This document shows positions 26,936 through 37,443 of a DNA stretch of 64,000 nucleotides, piece by piece. Source of the DNA: Leptospira venezuelensis. Its GTDB lineage: Bacteria > Spirochaetota > Leptospiria > Leptospirales > Leptospiraceae. Where the stretch lies: the NCBI RefSeq assembly GCF_002150035.1, contig NZ_NETS01000010.1, positions 930,001-994,000 on the forward strand, in the 5' to 3' direction. A model generated the notes under the pieces. The model saw only the letters and a list, made by a program, of their open reading frames with translations, was not told the DNA's origin and searched no databases. Each line of letters begins with the position of its first letter. The stretch's first letter is position 1. The translations under genes and the position numbers were made by a program.

Positions 26936-27760
26936 TCATAAAGAATTCTCTTTAAAACAAAAATAACCTTTGGATGTTAAAACCGGTTCGTTGGTATACT
27001 TACATTCAAAATATTTTTCGAAGGAACATTTGGACTTATTTACCTTCCATCCTTCCGAAGATACTTGCTTGAGGACCTCCTCAGTTACTAGGCCGTCAAG
27101 ATCCGGATCGTAACGTAAGTATAAGTCTCCTTTGACACGGGCGATATTCAATAAACGTTTTTCTAATTCCGCAAAACTTACTTTATTATCATCGAACGGA
27201 CAATTATTCTTTAATCCTACTCCCTTTAAATCCGAAATTACCAAAACGTTTTGATTAAAGGTGTATTTTCCTCTTAATAACCCGGTTGAGCAACCCCCTC
27301 CTTCTTCTTGCATGTCGACGTACAAATCTGCAATGTTTGCATAGAGGGCCAGACTTTGTTTTATATTTTGGGCGCATCTATCTCTGTAAAGTTTGTATAA
27401 AACTGTCTTCTTCTTTCCCTTTGCCGGTTCAGTATTGGACAGGAATTCGCCGAGCACGTATCCGTTGGATTCAGGATAGTAATACCAATAAACTTTTATC
27501 CCATTTTGAATTTCAAAGGTTTGAGCTTTTTCGGTTTGGATTTTAGTTCCGTAGGGTAGAAATCCGATTTTGTCGGATTTTTTATCCGGACGAATTCTAA
27601 CGTTCAGAATATCAGCCGTTACAAATAATGTTTGTAATTTTCTATCGGAATCGGACGAAATGGGAAGGTTGCTCGCGAAAAAATATATTATAAAAATGAA
27701 AAATATTAAGCTACAGGAAAAGGAATTGGATCGTTTAAAATAGAAAAACCCGGATATCAT
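26936..27760 (-). CDS. exported bacterial SH3-domain protein
   Basis: A 274-residue protein with an N-terminal hydrophobic export signal ([17 protein letters not shown]). An SH3b-type domain follows, from [18 protein letters not shown] to NGYVLGEFL. The C-terminal part has several cysteines and a [12 protein letters not shown] segment and is not recognised. The ATG at 27760 is the only reasonable start; longer readings would run back into the topoisomerase gene. That ATG lies inside the terminator hairpin of the upstream operon, and I see only a weak ribosome binding site, so expression may depend on read-through. Confidence 0.65.
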   Translation of the reverse strand: MISGFFYFKRSNSFSCSLIFFIFIIYFFASNLPISSDSDRKLQTLFVTADILNVRIRPDKKSDKIGFLPYGTKIQTEKAQTFEIQNGIKVYWYYYPESNGYVLGEFLSNTEPAKGKKKTVLYKLYRDRCAQNIKQSLALYANIADLYVDMQEEGGGCSTGLLRGKYTFNQNVLVISDLKGVGLKNNCPFDDNKVSFAELEKRLLNIARVKGDLYLRYDPDLDGLVTEEVLKQVSSEGWKVNKSKCSFEKYFECKYTNEPVLTSKGYFCFKENSL

Positions 27761-27784
27761 TCTATTCTTAAAATAATATCCGGG
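27744..27784 (-). terminator. intrinsic terminator of the topoisomerase operon
   Basis: On the minus strand CCCGGATAT (27784-27776) pairs with ATATCCGGG (27757-27749) around an 18-base loop and is followed by five T residues. The 3' arm and T-run are also the first codons of the SH3 protein gene. Confidence 0.82.
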
Positions 27785-27813
27785 CTCTTTGTAGAAAAGA
27801 AAATTATTATGAA

Positions 27814-29970
27814 TTAATCTTCGATTACGCTCATTGCGTATTCGGAGATTGCATCCCTTCTTTGTTCTGCAAAATCTTTGTGGAACCAAAGGTTTTGGAT
27901 CTTAGAAGCTTCTTTTTTATTTCCGATGGTGATCTTAGTCATACACTCATCTACCGCAAACTTCATTGCTTCTTTTCCGGTCTCTCCAAGTCCTTTGTTC
28001 CTTTTTTTACGGACGATTTGACCACCGGATTTTTCCACTCGTTTGACTAGAGCATCATAATCTTTATCGTCGATACAGAATATTGTTTCAGTCTTTTTAG
28101 AATCTCCACCTTTTATATCCACCTCGTAAAGAGGAGCGCTGGATATATGGATCAGCCCTAAGTCAAAAAGTTCGGGCCAGTATTCATAAAAGAAAGAAAG
28201 CATCAAAGAACGAATTGCATATCCGTCAAAGTCCGCATCAGTGATGATACTTACTTTATCATAATTCAGTTCTTCAATCGATTTTACTTTTTGGTCCAGA
28301 GGAAGTCCCAGGATCGCAACTATATTCTTTAACTCTTCGTTTGCGATCGCTTTCGCAAGAGAAACTCCCTTGCAGTTCATTGGCTTTCCTCTTAAAGGGA
28401 ATAAGCCGTGAAGTTTAGGGTTTCTTGCAGGGCGAAGACCTGCGATTGCGGAGTCTCCTTCTGCTACGAATAGAACCCGACCAGGATCATTCGGTTTACC
28501 GGTAGGAGGCATTAGTTTAGGTATATTCATCTTACTTGCTTTTTTGAGTCCGCGTTGTGCGTCTTCAAAAGCTTTCAGCTGAGTTCTTTTCTCCATTTGG
28601 AGTTTCACTTCTTCTAATAAGCCGGTCTTTTTAATGAACTTATCTAAGTGTTTATCTACTGCATTGCGGATGTCTTCGTTCAAGTCGTTGATTAGATAAG
28701 ACTTATCCTGAGATTTAAAACGAGGGTTCAGAAGCCTTGCATTCACATACATATGAAAGCAGTTTCTTACGTCGTTACGAGTACAGCTTGTTTTGAGTTT
28801 TTTCTCTAAGGAAACGATCTGGCTTTTTTTACGAACTTCGTCGCAAAGTCTGTTTTCCAGATATTCAATTGCAGAACCACCTTGAGGAGCAAAGATTGAG
28901 TTCACCCAAGTCAAGTTTTTATTCTGACCGATCACTAAGTAAGCTTCCAGATGTAATTGGGATCCGGAAGCTGGAGCATTATAATCCATTTTGTAGTAGG
29001 TCAGATCAGAATGTGAGAATATCTCATCTAAACCTTTTTTGAACTTATACTTTTCCTTCTTACCTTTATGAACAAACTGCACTTCCAATCCTGGATTGGT
29101 CATTGCGATGTCCTGCAGATACTGTTTCATCAGATCCACATTGAAGGATGTATCTATATTATTAAAATATTTCGGATTTAATTCGAATTCTACTGCGGTT
29201 CCATGATCTTCTTTAGAAGCTTTTTCAATCGCTTCGATCATATTTGTTTTTTTGCTGATCGGAACTAATTTTTCAATCTGGTCTTTTGTAAGAAGAGGAC
29301 AATCATCAAATTTTCCATGCTCGTCGAAGTATAAGAAAACTCTTTCAGTATCTTCTTTAGATAGTTTATAGGAGCGGATCTGTTTTTTCGCGTCTTCGTG
29401 AAGAGTGAATAACTTTTTGAAAGTACTACCATCGTTGGTGGTTTTAACTTTGAAGTAAGAAGAAACCATTCTTACCAAAGAAATCCCTACACCGTTCTGG
29501 CCGGCCACATGGTCTTGTTTCACGTGGTCATCGAAGTTCTCTCCATACATCAAATGAAGATAAACCCCTTCCGCATTCTTTGCAGGAATACCTCGACCAT
29601 TGTCTGCAACAGTAACAGTCTTTCTGTCGGAAGAAAGTTGGATGATCAGTTTGGACATCTTATCCTTTTCGGGGATAGATTTGTCCTTTTGGTTCTTGCG
29701 GTACTCATCCACCGCGTTCATACAAGCCTCATCCAAACATTTTAGTTTAGCGGGAACATCTTCCAATTCCTCATGTACGATCTCGTATAGATTACCGCTG
29801 TTCTTACGGAAAAAATGCTGCTCGAATGTGGAAGCAGAGTTTTGCCCTAACCACATTCCGGTCCTCATCCTTACGTGTTCTACGTTGGAGAGTTTTTTGA
29901 AGTTCCGTTCCCCTCCGGTCGCGGGCTTCTTTTCGGTTTTGGTTTTAGCAGTGCTCATTCCTTGTCCCAT
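27814..29970 (-). CDS. type IIA DNA topoisomerase, B (ATPase) subunit, divergent
   Basis: ATP-driven strand-passage subunit, partner of the next upstream gene. The 718 residues show a GHKL ATPase domain ([21 protein letters not shown] and [10 protein letters not shown]), a transducer, and a TOPRIM domain with EGDSA near residue 500, PLRGKPMN and DADFDG. The N-terminal [13 protein letters not shown] and the QNGVG and PLRGKPMN segments differ from the GyrB/ParE forms and recall phage T4 and eukaryotic enzymes. It overlaps the A-subunit gene by 16 bp; a second ATG four codons in, overlapping that stop as ATGA, is an equally possible start. Confidence 0.85.
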   Translation of the reverse strand: MGQGMSTAKTKTEKKPATGGERNFKKLSNVEHVRMRTGMWLGQNSASTFEQHFFRKNSGNLYEIVHEELEDVPAKLKCLDEACMNAVDEYRKNQKDKSIPEKDKMSKLIIQLSSDRKTVTVADNGRGIPAKNAEGVYLHLMYGENFDDHVKQDHVAGQNGVGISLVRMVSSYFKVKTTNDGSTFKKLFTLHEDAKKQIRSYKLSKEDTERVFLYFDEHGKFDDCPLLTKDQIEKLVPISKKTNMIEAIEKASKEDHGTAVEFELNPKYFNNIDTSFNVDLMKQYLQDIAMTNPGLEVQFVHKGKKEKYKFKKGLDEIFSHSDLTYYKMDYNAPASGSQLHLEAYLVIGQNKNLTWVNSIFAPQGGSAIEYLENRLCDEVRKKSQIVSLEKKLKTSCTRNDVRNCFHMYVNARLLNPRFKSQDKSYLINDLNEDIRNAVDKHLDKFIKKTGLLEEVKLQMEKRTQLKAFEDAQRGLKKASKMNIPKLMPPTGKPNDPGRVLFVAEGDSAIAGLRPARNPKLHGLFPLRGKPMNCKGVSLAKAIANEELKNIVAILGLPLDQKVKSIEELNYDKVSIITDADFDGYAIRSLMLSFFYEYWPELFDLGLIHISSAPLYEVDIKGGDSKKTETIFCIDDKDYDALVKRVEKSGGQIVRKKRNKGLGETGKEAMKFAVDECMTKITIGNKKEASKIQNLWFHKDFAEQRRDAISEYAMSVIED

Positions 29971-31340
29971 TTATCCTTCAGCTCGGATAATTCTCCGACC
30001 ATGAATTCTGTTAATTTTTTATCTTCTTTCACAAGCCCTTGGTATCTGGAAAGGGCAGTTTTTGCTTCTACGATAGCTTCTTCACATTTACGAACTTCTT
30101 CCAGAGTCATTCTATAGATTGGAATAGAAGCCAACCATTCGTAGTATACGAATTTCGATTTTTGGAGTTTATCCTCGAAATCCTTTTTAGATTTAATACC
30201 GATTACTTTTTCGTTCCACTTTTCTTTGATGAAACGAATTAACTCTGAGTTTCTTTCGATCTTCTCTTGTTCTAAACCAGCCAAACGTTTGAACCTGCGG
30301 ATCAAGTGGGTCTTTCTGAAATCGCAGAAACGCTTGATGATCTCTTCCGGTCCGAAGTTTTTCAGACGACCGTCATAAGTGATCACGTTATTAGCTAAAG
30401 TCTGTGTATCTTCTTTGGAGATAACCGCAGCGATTTCTTTCGCGCTAGGCTTTTCTCCCTTTTTATAATTCAGTTCTATACGGAATGTTTGGCTGGAATG
30501 ATCCACATAGTCTTTCAACCAAGAATCTTTTCTTTCCAGAATATCATCTAATAGATTTATTACCTTCTCTCTATTCCAGTTCATTGGAGCGTCAGTAAGA
30601 TAGAGAGTATCTCCTTCCCAAGTAAAACCGAATGTAGTGGTCATTGTAATATTGCCCGCTTCGGTTTTCGCCATTTTCACTTCGCCCTTGTAATCCTTGT
30701 ACCAAGGTTTTAGAGGAAGAGGCTTTTTGGTTTTGAGATAATTAATCTGAGAATTGATAATCGCAGAAAGTTTGTGTCCAGGAATGAAACAACGGAAACC
30801 AGTTGCAATTCCCATAATATTGTTTAGAAGGACGATCGGAACTTTTCCTACGAAGTGGATCGGTTCATCTTCGGTCTCGTCATAGTTCTTAACGTAATCT
30901 ATATCAGGTAAACTTTCGAAAAATCCTAGATCTTTTACGAAGTCGGAAAGTTTTACCTCGGTGTATCGAGGAGAAGCGATCGCGCTCGGATCCAAAACAT
31001 CTCCGAAAGTTCCTTCACCTGCAACTAAAGGTTGATTGTTTGCGAAAGTAAAATCCTGGGCCATCTGAGAAAGAGCATCTTGGATGGATCTGTCTCCGTG
31101 TGGGTGATATCCCATTGCGAGTCCCGCTACTTTTACTGTCTTAGTGTAGCGGTTTCTTGCGTCCGAATTCCACATAGCCCAAAGAATTCTTCTCTGTACG
31201 GGCTTTAAACCATCGATTTCGTGAGGAATTGCCCTGGAATCGCAGACATATCGAGAATATTTTCTCTGATCGTCGTTGACTTGGTCCTCAAATGGTATTT
31301 TAGGGAAGTTTTCTTTGCCTGATTTATTGGAATCTTTCAT
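29955..31340 (-). CDS. type IIA DNA topoisomerase, A (cleavage) subunit, short form
   Basis: DNA cleavage and religation subunit. Only 461 residues long, against 750-850 for ParC or GyrA, so the C-terminal beta-pinwheel is absent. The breakage-reunion core is intact: [27 protein letters not shown] and the catalytic tyrosine in SPRYTEVKL, then [15 protein letters not shown]. The size and these motifs resemble the T4 medium subunit (gp52) and the matching part of eukaryotic topoisomerase II. It ends with a coiled segment ([17 protein letters not shown]). The true gyrase genes are presumably elsewhere. Confidence 0.87.
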   Translation of the reverse strand: MKDSNKSGKENFPKIPFEDQVNDDQRKYSRYVCDSRAIPHEIDGLKPVQRRILWAMWNSDARNRYTKTVKVAGLAMGYHPHGDRSIQDALSQMAQDFTFANNQPLVAGEGTFGDVLDPSAIASPRYTEVKLSDFVKDLGFFESLPDIDYVKNYDETEDEPIHFVGKVPIVLLNNIMGIATGFRCFIPGHKLSAIINSQINYLKTKKPLPLKPWYKDYKGEVKMAKTEAGNITMTTTFGFTWEGDTLYLTDAPMNWNREKVINLLDDILERKDSWLKDYVDHSSQTFRIELNYKKGEKPSAKEIAAVISKEDTQTLANNVITYDGRLKNFGPEEIIKRFCDFRKTHLIRRFKRLAGLEQEKIERNSELIRFIKEKWNEKVIGIKSKKDFEDKLQKSKFVYYEWLASIPIYRMTLEEVRKCEEAIVEAKTALSRYQGLVKEDKKLTEFMVGELSELKDKWDKE

Positions 31341-31567
31341 GGGACTTTTATTGCCAAAGGATTTTAGGACGGTTTTACTGTCAACCTTTTAACGTACTAC
31401 CCGAATTCGTACATACTTTTTAGGAAGAAATCGACTCAAGTTGCAGTAATTCTTACTTTCTCGTTGGGAAACACCGATAAGGAAAGAAAATTTCCCGGTT
31501 TTTCCTTGAAGATTCGGACGAAAACGGAAAGTTTTTCAAGAAATCCTCTTTTTCCGGCTGTATTTTT

Positions 31568-32518
31568 TTGGAACTGAAGTCTCGATCTTATCTCAGAGCA
31601 ACATTCTTCTTACTAGGTTCGACCTATTTGTTTTTTTCTATGTCCTGTTCTCTTTTGACGGAATGGACAGAAGAAAAACCATTGGTTTCCGACCTTCCGA
31701 GTATTCGTATCTATTCTAATATCAGCTCGATCCCTGCGAGTTCGGAATCTTTTCGGAATCAACCTGGCCATCTACGATATTTAGTATTACAGACCCAAGC
31801 ATCTAAGGAAAAAATTTGGACTGGAGAAGTAGATCTTTGGGAAACGAAAGAAGATTTCCATGTTACTCTTCCTAAAGGGATCGTTTTTCCAAAATTAAGT
31901 TTTAAAGCTTCTTTATTCACCGGTTCTGCAAGATTAGAAGATGGAGAATATTCTAATCCTAAACAAGTTTCATTTCATCCACAAGGTGTTCTTTCTTGGC
32001 ATTGGGAAGGAGAAGGTTTCAGATCTGGGATAAATATTCCTTCTCCTAAACAACTCAATCTTTCTGATTGGGGACTTCTCTATAATTTTTCCCAATCAGG
32101 AATTGTATGGGTTGCCAAAGAATATAGAAGTTTAGGTAAGAATGTAGAATTGAATTGGGAGAATGTTCGTAATAGCCGTACTAGTTTGAGTACGGATTAT
32201 ACAAGCCCTGGTGGCAGAAGTTTTCCTTACGCAGACTACGATTATAAGAACCAAATCTTCCAATATGTAAATTTGATAGAAGGTAGGCTTCCAGTTTGGA
32301 CCTTCAGAGAAGAAGGTGAATATCGCTGGGCCTGGGGAATTCTTCCGGAAGATCTATTATCTTCTAAGAACGTATCCCAATGGAAACAAAAGAGAAAGGA
32401 AGAATTCGTATCTATGCATTTTTATGATACTGCGAATAATATTCCGTTTACTGCTTTGGCCGATTTAAAGAACTATCCAATCATCCTCTTAAAAGATTAC
32501 GACAATGCCAGAAAATAA
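31568..32518 (+). CDS. hypothetical lipoprotein
   Basis: A 316-residue protein with no family I can name. It reads from a TTG at 31568, since no in-frame ATG precedes the signal sequence. The signal runs [17 protein letters not shown], with cysteine 27 a likely lipidation site in a relaxed spirochaetal lipobox. The mature part is rich in aromatic residues and beta strands, and [17 protein letters not shown] suggests a sandwich-like fold. It overlaps gltX by 14 bp. The 227 bp before it hold the divergent promoters for this gene and the topoisomerase operon, without a site I can assign. Confidence 0.65.
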   Translation: MELKSRSYLRATFFLLGSTYLFFSMSCSLLTEWTEEKPLVSDLPSIRIYSNISSIPASSESFRNQPGHLRYLVLQTQASKEKIWTGEVDLWETKEDFHVTLPKGIVFPKLSFKASLFTGSARLEDGEYSNPKQVSFHPQGVLSWHWEGEGFRSGINIPSPKQLNLSDWGLLYNFSQSGIVWVAKEYRSLGKNVELNWENVRNSRTSLSTDYTSPGGRSFPYADYDYKNQIFQYVNLIEGRLPVWTFREEGEYRWAWGILPEDLLSSKNVSQWKQKRKEEFVSMHFYDTANNIPFTALADLKNYPIILLKDYDNARK

Positions 32519-34067
32519 GGAAGTTAGAACCAGGTTTGCACCATCACCAACCGGTTTCCTTCATGTGGGCGGAGCTAGAACCGCTTTATTCAATTACTTA
32601 TACGCCAAATCCCAAGGCGGAAAATTTTTACTAAGGGTAGAAGATACGGATCAAGCCAGATCCACCGAAGAATCTTTTAAAACCATCCTTGAGTCCTTAA
32701 AATGGTTAGGGATAGAATGGGATGAAGGTCCTCATATAGGAGGTCCTTACGGTCCCTATGTACAATCCGAAAGGATCTCTATCTATAAAGAATATACGGA
32801 AAAATTAATCTCCGAAGGAAAAGCCTACCGTTGCTTCTGTACTCAGGAAGAATTAGAAGCAAAGAAAAAGCAGGCAGAGGCAATGGGAGTCCCTTACGTT
32901 TACGATGGACTTCATGCAAACATGAGTGAATCAGAAGTTCAGGAAAAATTGAAAGCTGGAACTCCTTATTCTGTTCGTTTTAAAACTCCTTCTAAAACTT
33001 TGATTTTTGATGATATCATCCAAGGAAAAGTGAAGTTTGAAACAAAGCTGATCGGTGACTTCATCATAGTAAAATCGGACGGTTTCCCTTCTTATAACTA
33101 CGCTGTGGTTGTAGATGATGGTCTCATGAAAATTTCTCATGTGATCCGTGGAGTAGGGCATCTTTCTAATACACCTCGCCAGATATTGATCTATGAGGCG
33201 CTTGGTTTTCCTGTTCCTGAGTTTGCTCACGCATCCGAGATCGTGGGAATGGACGGTAAAAAATTATCCAAACGAGCGGGAGCTACTTCTATATTAGCAT
33301 TTCGTGATTTAGGATATTTGCCTGAAACATTCTTAAATTATATGGCTCTACTCGGTTGGACTTCTCCAGACGGCCAGGAATATCTTCCGGGTGATATTCT
33401 TCCTAAAACATTCGATGTACATCGTTGTTCAAAATCACCTTCTACTTTTGACGTATTCAGAAAACCGAAAGGTGGAGACGAAGAAGTTGCAACTAACTTC
33501 TCCAGCTTAGACCAAATCGCGGAAGCGATGAACCCTAAGTCTAAATTGAATTGGCTTTCTAATAAATACATCAGAGAACTTCCAATCCAAAAAGTAGCAG
33601 ATAGTCTGGTACCTTTTTTGGAAAACAGAACGGATATTCCGGTAGAATACAGAGATCCAAAAAACCAAGAATTACATTCTCTGGTGGATAGCGTTAGAGT
33701 GTATTTGGACAATTTACGCCAGGCACCTGACTATATCGCAGAATTTTTCGTATCCGACTTGAAAGTTGAGGATGGAGAAGCGAAAGAAATTCTTTCCCAA
33801 GAATTTTCTCCCAAAGTTGTCTCAACATTTTACGAATTATTAAAAAAGTCGGATCCTAAAACCGATGAGGATTATAAGGCTTTAATGACCCAAGCGGGAG
33901 AACAGACCGGCCAAAAGGGAAAGACCCTGTTTATGCCGATCCGAGTCTCCGCTACAGGAAAAGCTCACGGACTCGAGTTACCTATCCTATTCCCTCTCTT
34001 AGGGAAGGAAAAGCTACTCAAACGAATAGAGAAAATCTCGGTACAAGTAGGAATTTCTTTACCTTAA
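32505..34067 (+). CDS. gltX: glutamyl-tRNA synthetase
   Basis: Charges tRNA-Glu (and possibly tRNA-Gln in organisms relying on amidation). The 520 residues show the class I signature [19 protein letters not shown] near the N-terminus with the HVGG form of HIGH, the VEDTD segment, and KLSKR near residue 252. The C-terminal half is the anticodon-binding helical cage. Length fits bacterial discriminating or non-discriminating forms; sequence alone does not tell which. It overlaps the lipoprotein gene and is followed by a terminator. Confidence 0.96.
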   Translation: MPENKEVRTRFAPSPTGFLHVGGARTALFNYLYAKSQGGKFLLRVEDTDQARSTEESFKTILESLKWLGIEWDEGPHIGGPYGPYVQSERISIYKEYTEKLISEGKAYRCFCTQEELEAKKKQAEAMGVPYVYDGLHANMSESEVQEKLKAGTPYSVRFKTPSKTLIFDDIIQGKVKFETKLIGDFIIVKSDGFPSYNYAVVVDDGLMKISHVIRGVGHLSNTPRQILIYEALGFPVPEFAHASEIVGMDGKKLSKRAGATSILAFRDLGYLPETFLNYMALLGWTSPDGQEYLPGDILPKTFDVHRCSKSPSTFDVFRKPKGGDEEVATNFSSLDQIAEAMNPKSKLNWLSNKYIRELPIQKVADSLVPFLENRTDIPVEYRDPKNQELHSLVDSVRVYLDNLRQAPDYIAEFFVSDLKVEDGEAKEILSQEFSPKVVSTFYELLKKSDPKTDEDYKALMTQAGEQTGQKGKTLFMPIRVSATGKAHGLELPILFPLLGKEKLLKRIEKISVQVGISLP

Positions 34068-34076
34068 GATTTTTTC

Positions 34077-34105
34077 GGGGGTTTTTTGTTGCAAAACCCC
34101 CCTTT
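34077..34105 (+). terminator. intrinsic terminator after gltX
   Basis: GGGGGTTTT (34077-34085) and AAAACCCCC (34093-34101) form a nine-base stem with a seven-base loop; the T-run after it is short. Confidence 0.6.
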
Positions 34106-34145
34106 CGGTCTGTATTAATATATAGAGGGACTTCTCAGATAAGAA

Positions 34146-34727
34146 ATGAGGGATACGGCCGATTCACTTTTGGTTAGGCATCATTCGGGTTCGTACGTCA
34201 TGTTCCTGCCTCCCGACTTAGCTAGCATTCGGGAGTTCAGAAGAGCACTTCGTCAATCCTTGGAGGAGAATACCTTTATCTCTAAGGATATCCAGCAGAT
34301 TGAGCTCGCAGCAGACGAGGCTCTTACCAACTCAATCTCAGCAAATTGTAATTCCAGTTCCGAAGAAACAATCATCTGCAGATGGATCGTTGATAATTCT
34401 AAATTTACTTTATGGATTGTGGACTATGGTTCCGGTCTGAAAAAAGAAAAGATAGAAGAGCAGGTAACGGAAGCCAAACCTTCTTCTCTCCAAGAGTTCT
34501 TAAAAAAAGTAAAGACTTACCAAGAAGGGAAATGTGAGGTTCTTCCTAATAGAGGAAAGCTTACCCAACATAGAAATTTAGGTAAAGGTTTACTCATCAT
34601 GCAATCCTTAATGGACTCTGTGAAGATCATGTACCATTGTAAAGAAGGAAGAATTTCCTCAGACCCTACTGATTCCAGTATCCGCGGGTCCATTATCGAA
34701 TTAGCATTCGATTCTAAAAAACACTGA
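34146..34727 (+). CDS. RsbW-like anti-sigma/serine kinase ATPase
   Basis: A 193-residue GHKL ATPase of the anti-sigma-factor serine/threonine kinase type. The N box is in IELAADEALTNSISAN, the G1 box in DYGSG and the G2 box in LGKGLLIMQSLMD. An acidic and basic insert of about 40 residues separates G1 and G2. Such proteins phosphorylate or bind anti-anti-sigma factors in a partner-switching module. No STAS-domain partner or cognate sigma is next to it; the DUF455 gene two bases downstream is probably cotranscribed. Confidence 0.8.
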   Translation: MRDTADSLLVRHHSGSYVMFLPPDLASIREFRRALRQSLEENTFISKDIQQIELAADEALTNSISANCNSSSEETIICRWIVDNSKFTLWIVDYGSGLKKEKIEEQVTEAKPSSLQEFLKKVKTYQEGKCEVLPNRGKLTQHRNLGKGLLIMQSLMDSVKIMYHCKEGRISSDPTDSSIRGSIIELAFDSKKH

Positions 34728-34729
34728 CC

Positions 34730-35569
34730 TTGACTCTAAACGAATACGCCCAATTTCTTTTAAGTTCTCCTAACCTGGAGGATAAGTTATATTCTCCGGA
34801 AAAAATGCCGGAAGATACTCTTTGGCCAAATTTTGTTCCGAAAGATAGACCGGAGAGATCTTCTAAGATAATTTTCTCGGATAAAAAATCAAAAATGCCT
34901 CGGGTGGAACATTTGAATTCCGAGGAGAATAGAATACTTTCTCTCCATCATTTTGCGAATCATGAACTCATGGCCGTGGAGATATTTGCCTGGGCTATAT
35001 TAAAATTTCAGAATGCTCCTTCTTCCGTTCGTAAAAGTTTGTTCAAAACAATTCTGGAAGAGCAAAAACATCTGAGGCTTTATTTGGGATCCATCAGGGA
35101 ATGGGGAATGGATCTGGGAGATCGTCCTCTTAATTATATCTTTTGGAAACAAACTCCGAATATGCAATCATTGCAAAAGTTTTTTGCAATCATGGCTCTT
35201 TCTTTCGAAGGTGCCAATTTGGACTTTTCAATGATCTACCAAAAGGCGTTCGAAAAATTCGGGGATCAAAAACGAGCCGATATCATGCAGATCGTTCATG
35301 ATGACGAGATCAGGCATGTAAAAAGGGGAGTTAAGGTAGTGTTCTCGGACGGCACTTCTCGAGAACAACAATGGGAGAAATATTTGCAATATTTGACCCA
35401 TCCATTCACTCCCAGAAGAGCAAAGGGGTTTCTATATTTTCCGGAGCTTAGGACCAAGGCGGGATTATCGATCGAGTTTGCTGAGGCTTTAGGAGCTTAT
35501 ACGGACGAATACGATGGTACTACAAATGCTAGGATCGTAAAAAATGTGTTCGGTATGGAGGCTAGTTAA
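34730..35569 (+). CDS. DUF455 ferritin-like protein
   Basis: A 279-residue protein of the DUF455 family, predicted to be a helical bundle of the ferritin-like type. Putative metal ligands sit in HHFANHELMAVE, ILEEQKHLRLY and HDDEIRHVKRG, an E/H pattern like those of di-iron carboxylate proteins. Biochemical function is unknown. The gene uses a TTG start two bases after the stop of the RsbW-like gene, with no obvious ribosome binding site, so it probably depends on translational coupling. Confidence 0.78.
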   Translation: MTLNEYAQFLLSSPNLEDKLYSPEKMPEDTLWPNFVPKDRPERSSKIIFSDKKSKMPRVEHLNSEENRILSLHHFANHELMAVEIFAWAILKFQNAPSSVRKSLFKTILEEQKHLRLYLGSIREWGMDLGDRPLNYIFWKQTPNMQSLQKFFAIMALSFEGANLDFSMIYQKAFEKFGDQKRADIMQIVHDDEIRHVKRGVKVVFSDGTSREQQWEKYLQYLTHPFTPRRAKGFLYFPELRTKAGLSIEFAEALGAYTDEYDGTTNARIVKNVFGMEAS

Positions 35570-35625
35570 GGCCTAGGAAATCGATAGACATCTACTTTTC
35601 TTGGAAAGAAGCTGTAGTTCAGAAT

Positions 35626-36768
35626 ATGTTTCGTTTCGTTTCTTTTTCCCGAGTACTGATCCTTTTTTCAGTATTCATTCTTCTCATAGCTTGTAATTCA
35701 AAAACACCATCCGATTCCAAGATCATCTCCCTAACCATTCCAGAGTCCGAAGAAAAAAGCCCCGATGTGGTGCTTAAAAAACTTGGGAACTTGGACGAAG
35801 ATCCCGATCTTGAAGTTTTCTCCTTGGTCCGAAATGGAACCGAAGAGATTCTCGCAGTTTTTAAAAAACAAAACGGAGAATGGGCACTCCAGTCCAAGAT
35901 AGGTTTTAATCTTCTGAACATCGGACCCTTCATTCATGATCCTAAGGCCTCCACATGGAAGGCAGGAGAAGATGAGAATGCAAAAGAATCAGGCTATGTA
36001 GTTAAAAGAATTTTAATGGAAGAACTTCCTGGGGATTCTTTCAATTCTCTCTTTTTAGAAGTTTTGAGTGAAGAGCCTCCTTTAGGTCTTTTTTCCGTTC
36101 CGTATGTGATCCGTAAGGGTGAGAAAATTTTAGATGGACTTGCTTCTCTGAAAGATCATCAGTTTTTAGCAAAATCAAAGCGGATCGATTTCTCTTATAA
36201 TAAAGAAGAAAAAAATCTAACTATCTTTCCGAATAATCGTACTTATGCTCAGAATTTTAATTTCAACGGATGGGAATTAGTTCCTGATGTTCCGAGTGTT
36301 GCTGCTCCGGGATTATTAAGTGTAGAAGCTCCTGCAGAATGGAAAAAGGATGTAGCATCCGAAGTGGTGATTTGGTTCAAGAACAGAGGATCTTATTCAG
36401 GAACTACTTATATCACTCTTTCATTTCCTCAAGGCGGAAAAGTGGAGATTGACCAAGGGAAAGAGGGACTCAGATATTATTCTCCAGGATCTTCTGTTTA
36501 TTCTTTCGAAAAAAAATATATCAACTCTAAGTTTCCTTTATTAGAAATTACGAAAGAAGGTTGGGCGAGAAATCATAAGTACGGAGTCCGTTTCAAATAC
36601 ACTCCCGCGGAGGATGGTGTTCCAAGTTTACTAATTCGTTCTAGTTCCAAATCTTATAGAGACACTATTAATCTTCCTACCGATTATAGTTCCGTAAAAA
36701 CAGAAATAGACCAACAGGGTTTTAAAAGTTATCCTCTACAATTGGTGTCGAGAGGAAAGTCCAAGTAA
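35626..36768 (+). CDS. hypothetical lipoprotein
   Basis: A 380-residue lipoprotein with signal SRVLILFSVFILLIAC and cysteine 23 in a good lipobox (LIAC). The N-terminal third reads like a domain for stored-value or VCBS-like repeats (LKKLGNLDEDPDLEVFSLVR). The middle and C-terminus hold beta-rich stretches such as EVVIWFKNRGSYSGTTYITL. I do not recognise the family. The downstream gene starts 12 bp later, and a run of four genes follows on the same strand. Confidence 0.68.
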   Translation: MFRFVSFSRVLILFSVFILLIACNSKTPSDSKIISLTIPESEEKSPDVVLKKLGNLDEDPDLEVFSLVRNGTEEILAVFKKQNGEWALQSKIGFNLLNIGPFIHDPKASTWKAGEDENAKESGYVVKRILMEELPGDSFNSLFLEVLSEEPPLGLFSVPYVIRKGEKILDGLASLKDHQFLAKSKRIDFSYNKEEKNLTIFPNNRTYAQNFNFNGWELVPDVPSVAAPGLLSVEAPAEWKKDVASEVVIWFKNRGSYSGTTYITLSFPQGGKVEIDQGKEGLRYYSPGSSVYSFEKKYINSKFPLLEITKEGWARNHKYGVRFKYTPAEDGVPSLLIRSSSKSYRDTINLPTDYSSVKTEIDQQGFKSYPLQLVSRGKSK

Positions 36769-36780
36769 ACGGGTCATATC

Positions 36781-37443
36781 GTGAGTAGTTTCGAAGAACA
36801 TAAACTTAAACACGCCAAGGTAGAGGTCGTTCGAGCTCAGGTGGAGAGATTTCGCAAATTTTATGCGGACTATTTTCATCTAGAAGAAACGATTTCTATG
36901 GTGGAATATTTTTTCGAAACTATTTACAACCTAGATGGTAAAGAAGCTTGGATGCATTTGGCTTTGGACACATACCAAAAAGTAAAAGGTATGATGAAGG
37001 AAACGACCAGGGCGAATCTAGAAACTTTGATAGAATTAAACAATCTTACGGATCATCTAGATTCTGAAATGGCACAGTTACTTATCCAAAGAGATTGGGA
37101 TGGTAAAAAACTTTCTAGAGAAGAATACGACGATCTGTACAAAGCTTACGGTCATAAAGAAGAGAGAGAAAAGCAGTTAGAGATTGTTCTTCATAATCTT
37201 AGAACATTCTATGAACTAGCACATAAACCTATCTCTGCTTATTTAATTCGGCCTGCTAGATTTATGGCAGGTCTATTAGGAGTTTCCCTTTTATTCGATT
37301 CAGTGGAGAAGGCGTACAACGCAGTTTTACCTGTATCACCTGAAATTTTTGTTTCTTTTATCGAGCAAGTAGAGAGAAGAGAGTCGGAATATCTAGAGTC
37401 CGCTTTTTTAAACGGAAAGCAGCCTAAGGAGCCTACTGCTTGA
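36781..37443 (+). CDS. conserved hypothetical helical protein upstream of a MotB-like gene
   Basis: A 220-residue, almost wholly helical cytoplasmic protein of unknown family. It reads from a GTG at 36781. Heptad-like stretches occur around EEHKLKHAKVEVVRAQVERF and ERREKQ-type segments, and one mildly hydrophobic helix (RFMAGLLGVSLLFD) lies near residue 165. Its stop overlaps the TTG start of the MotB-like gene by four bases, pointing to a functional pair. It is not a MotA: no set of four membrane helices is seen. Confidence 0.62.
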   Translation: MSSFEEHKLKHAKVEVVRAQVERFRKFYADYFHLEETISMVEYFFETIYNLDGKEAWMHLALDTYQKVKGMMKETTRANLETLIELNNLTDHLDSEMAQLLIQRDWDGKKLSREEYDDLYKAYGHKEEREKQLEIVLHNLRTFYELAHKPISAYLIRPARFMAGLLGVSLLFDSVEKAYNAVLPVSPEIFVSFIEQVERRESEYLESAFLNGKQPKEPTA

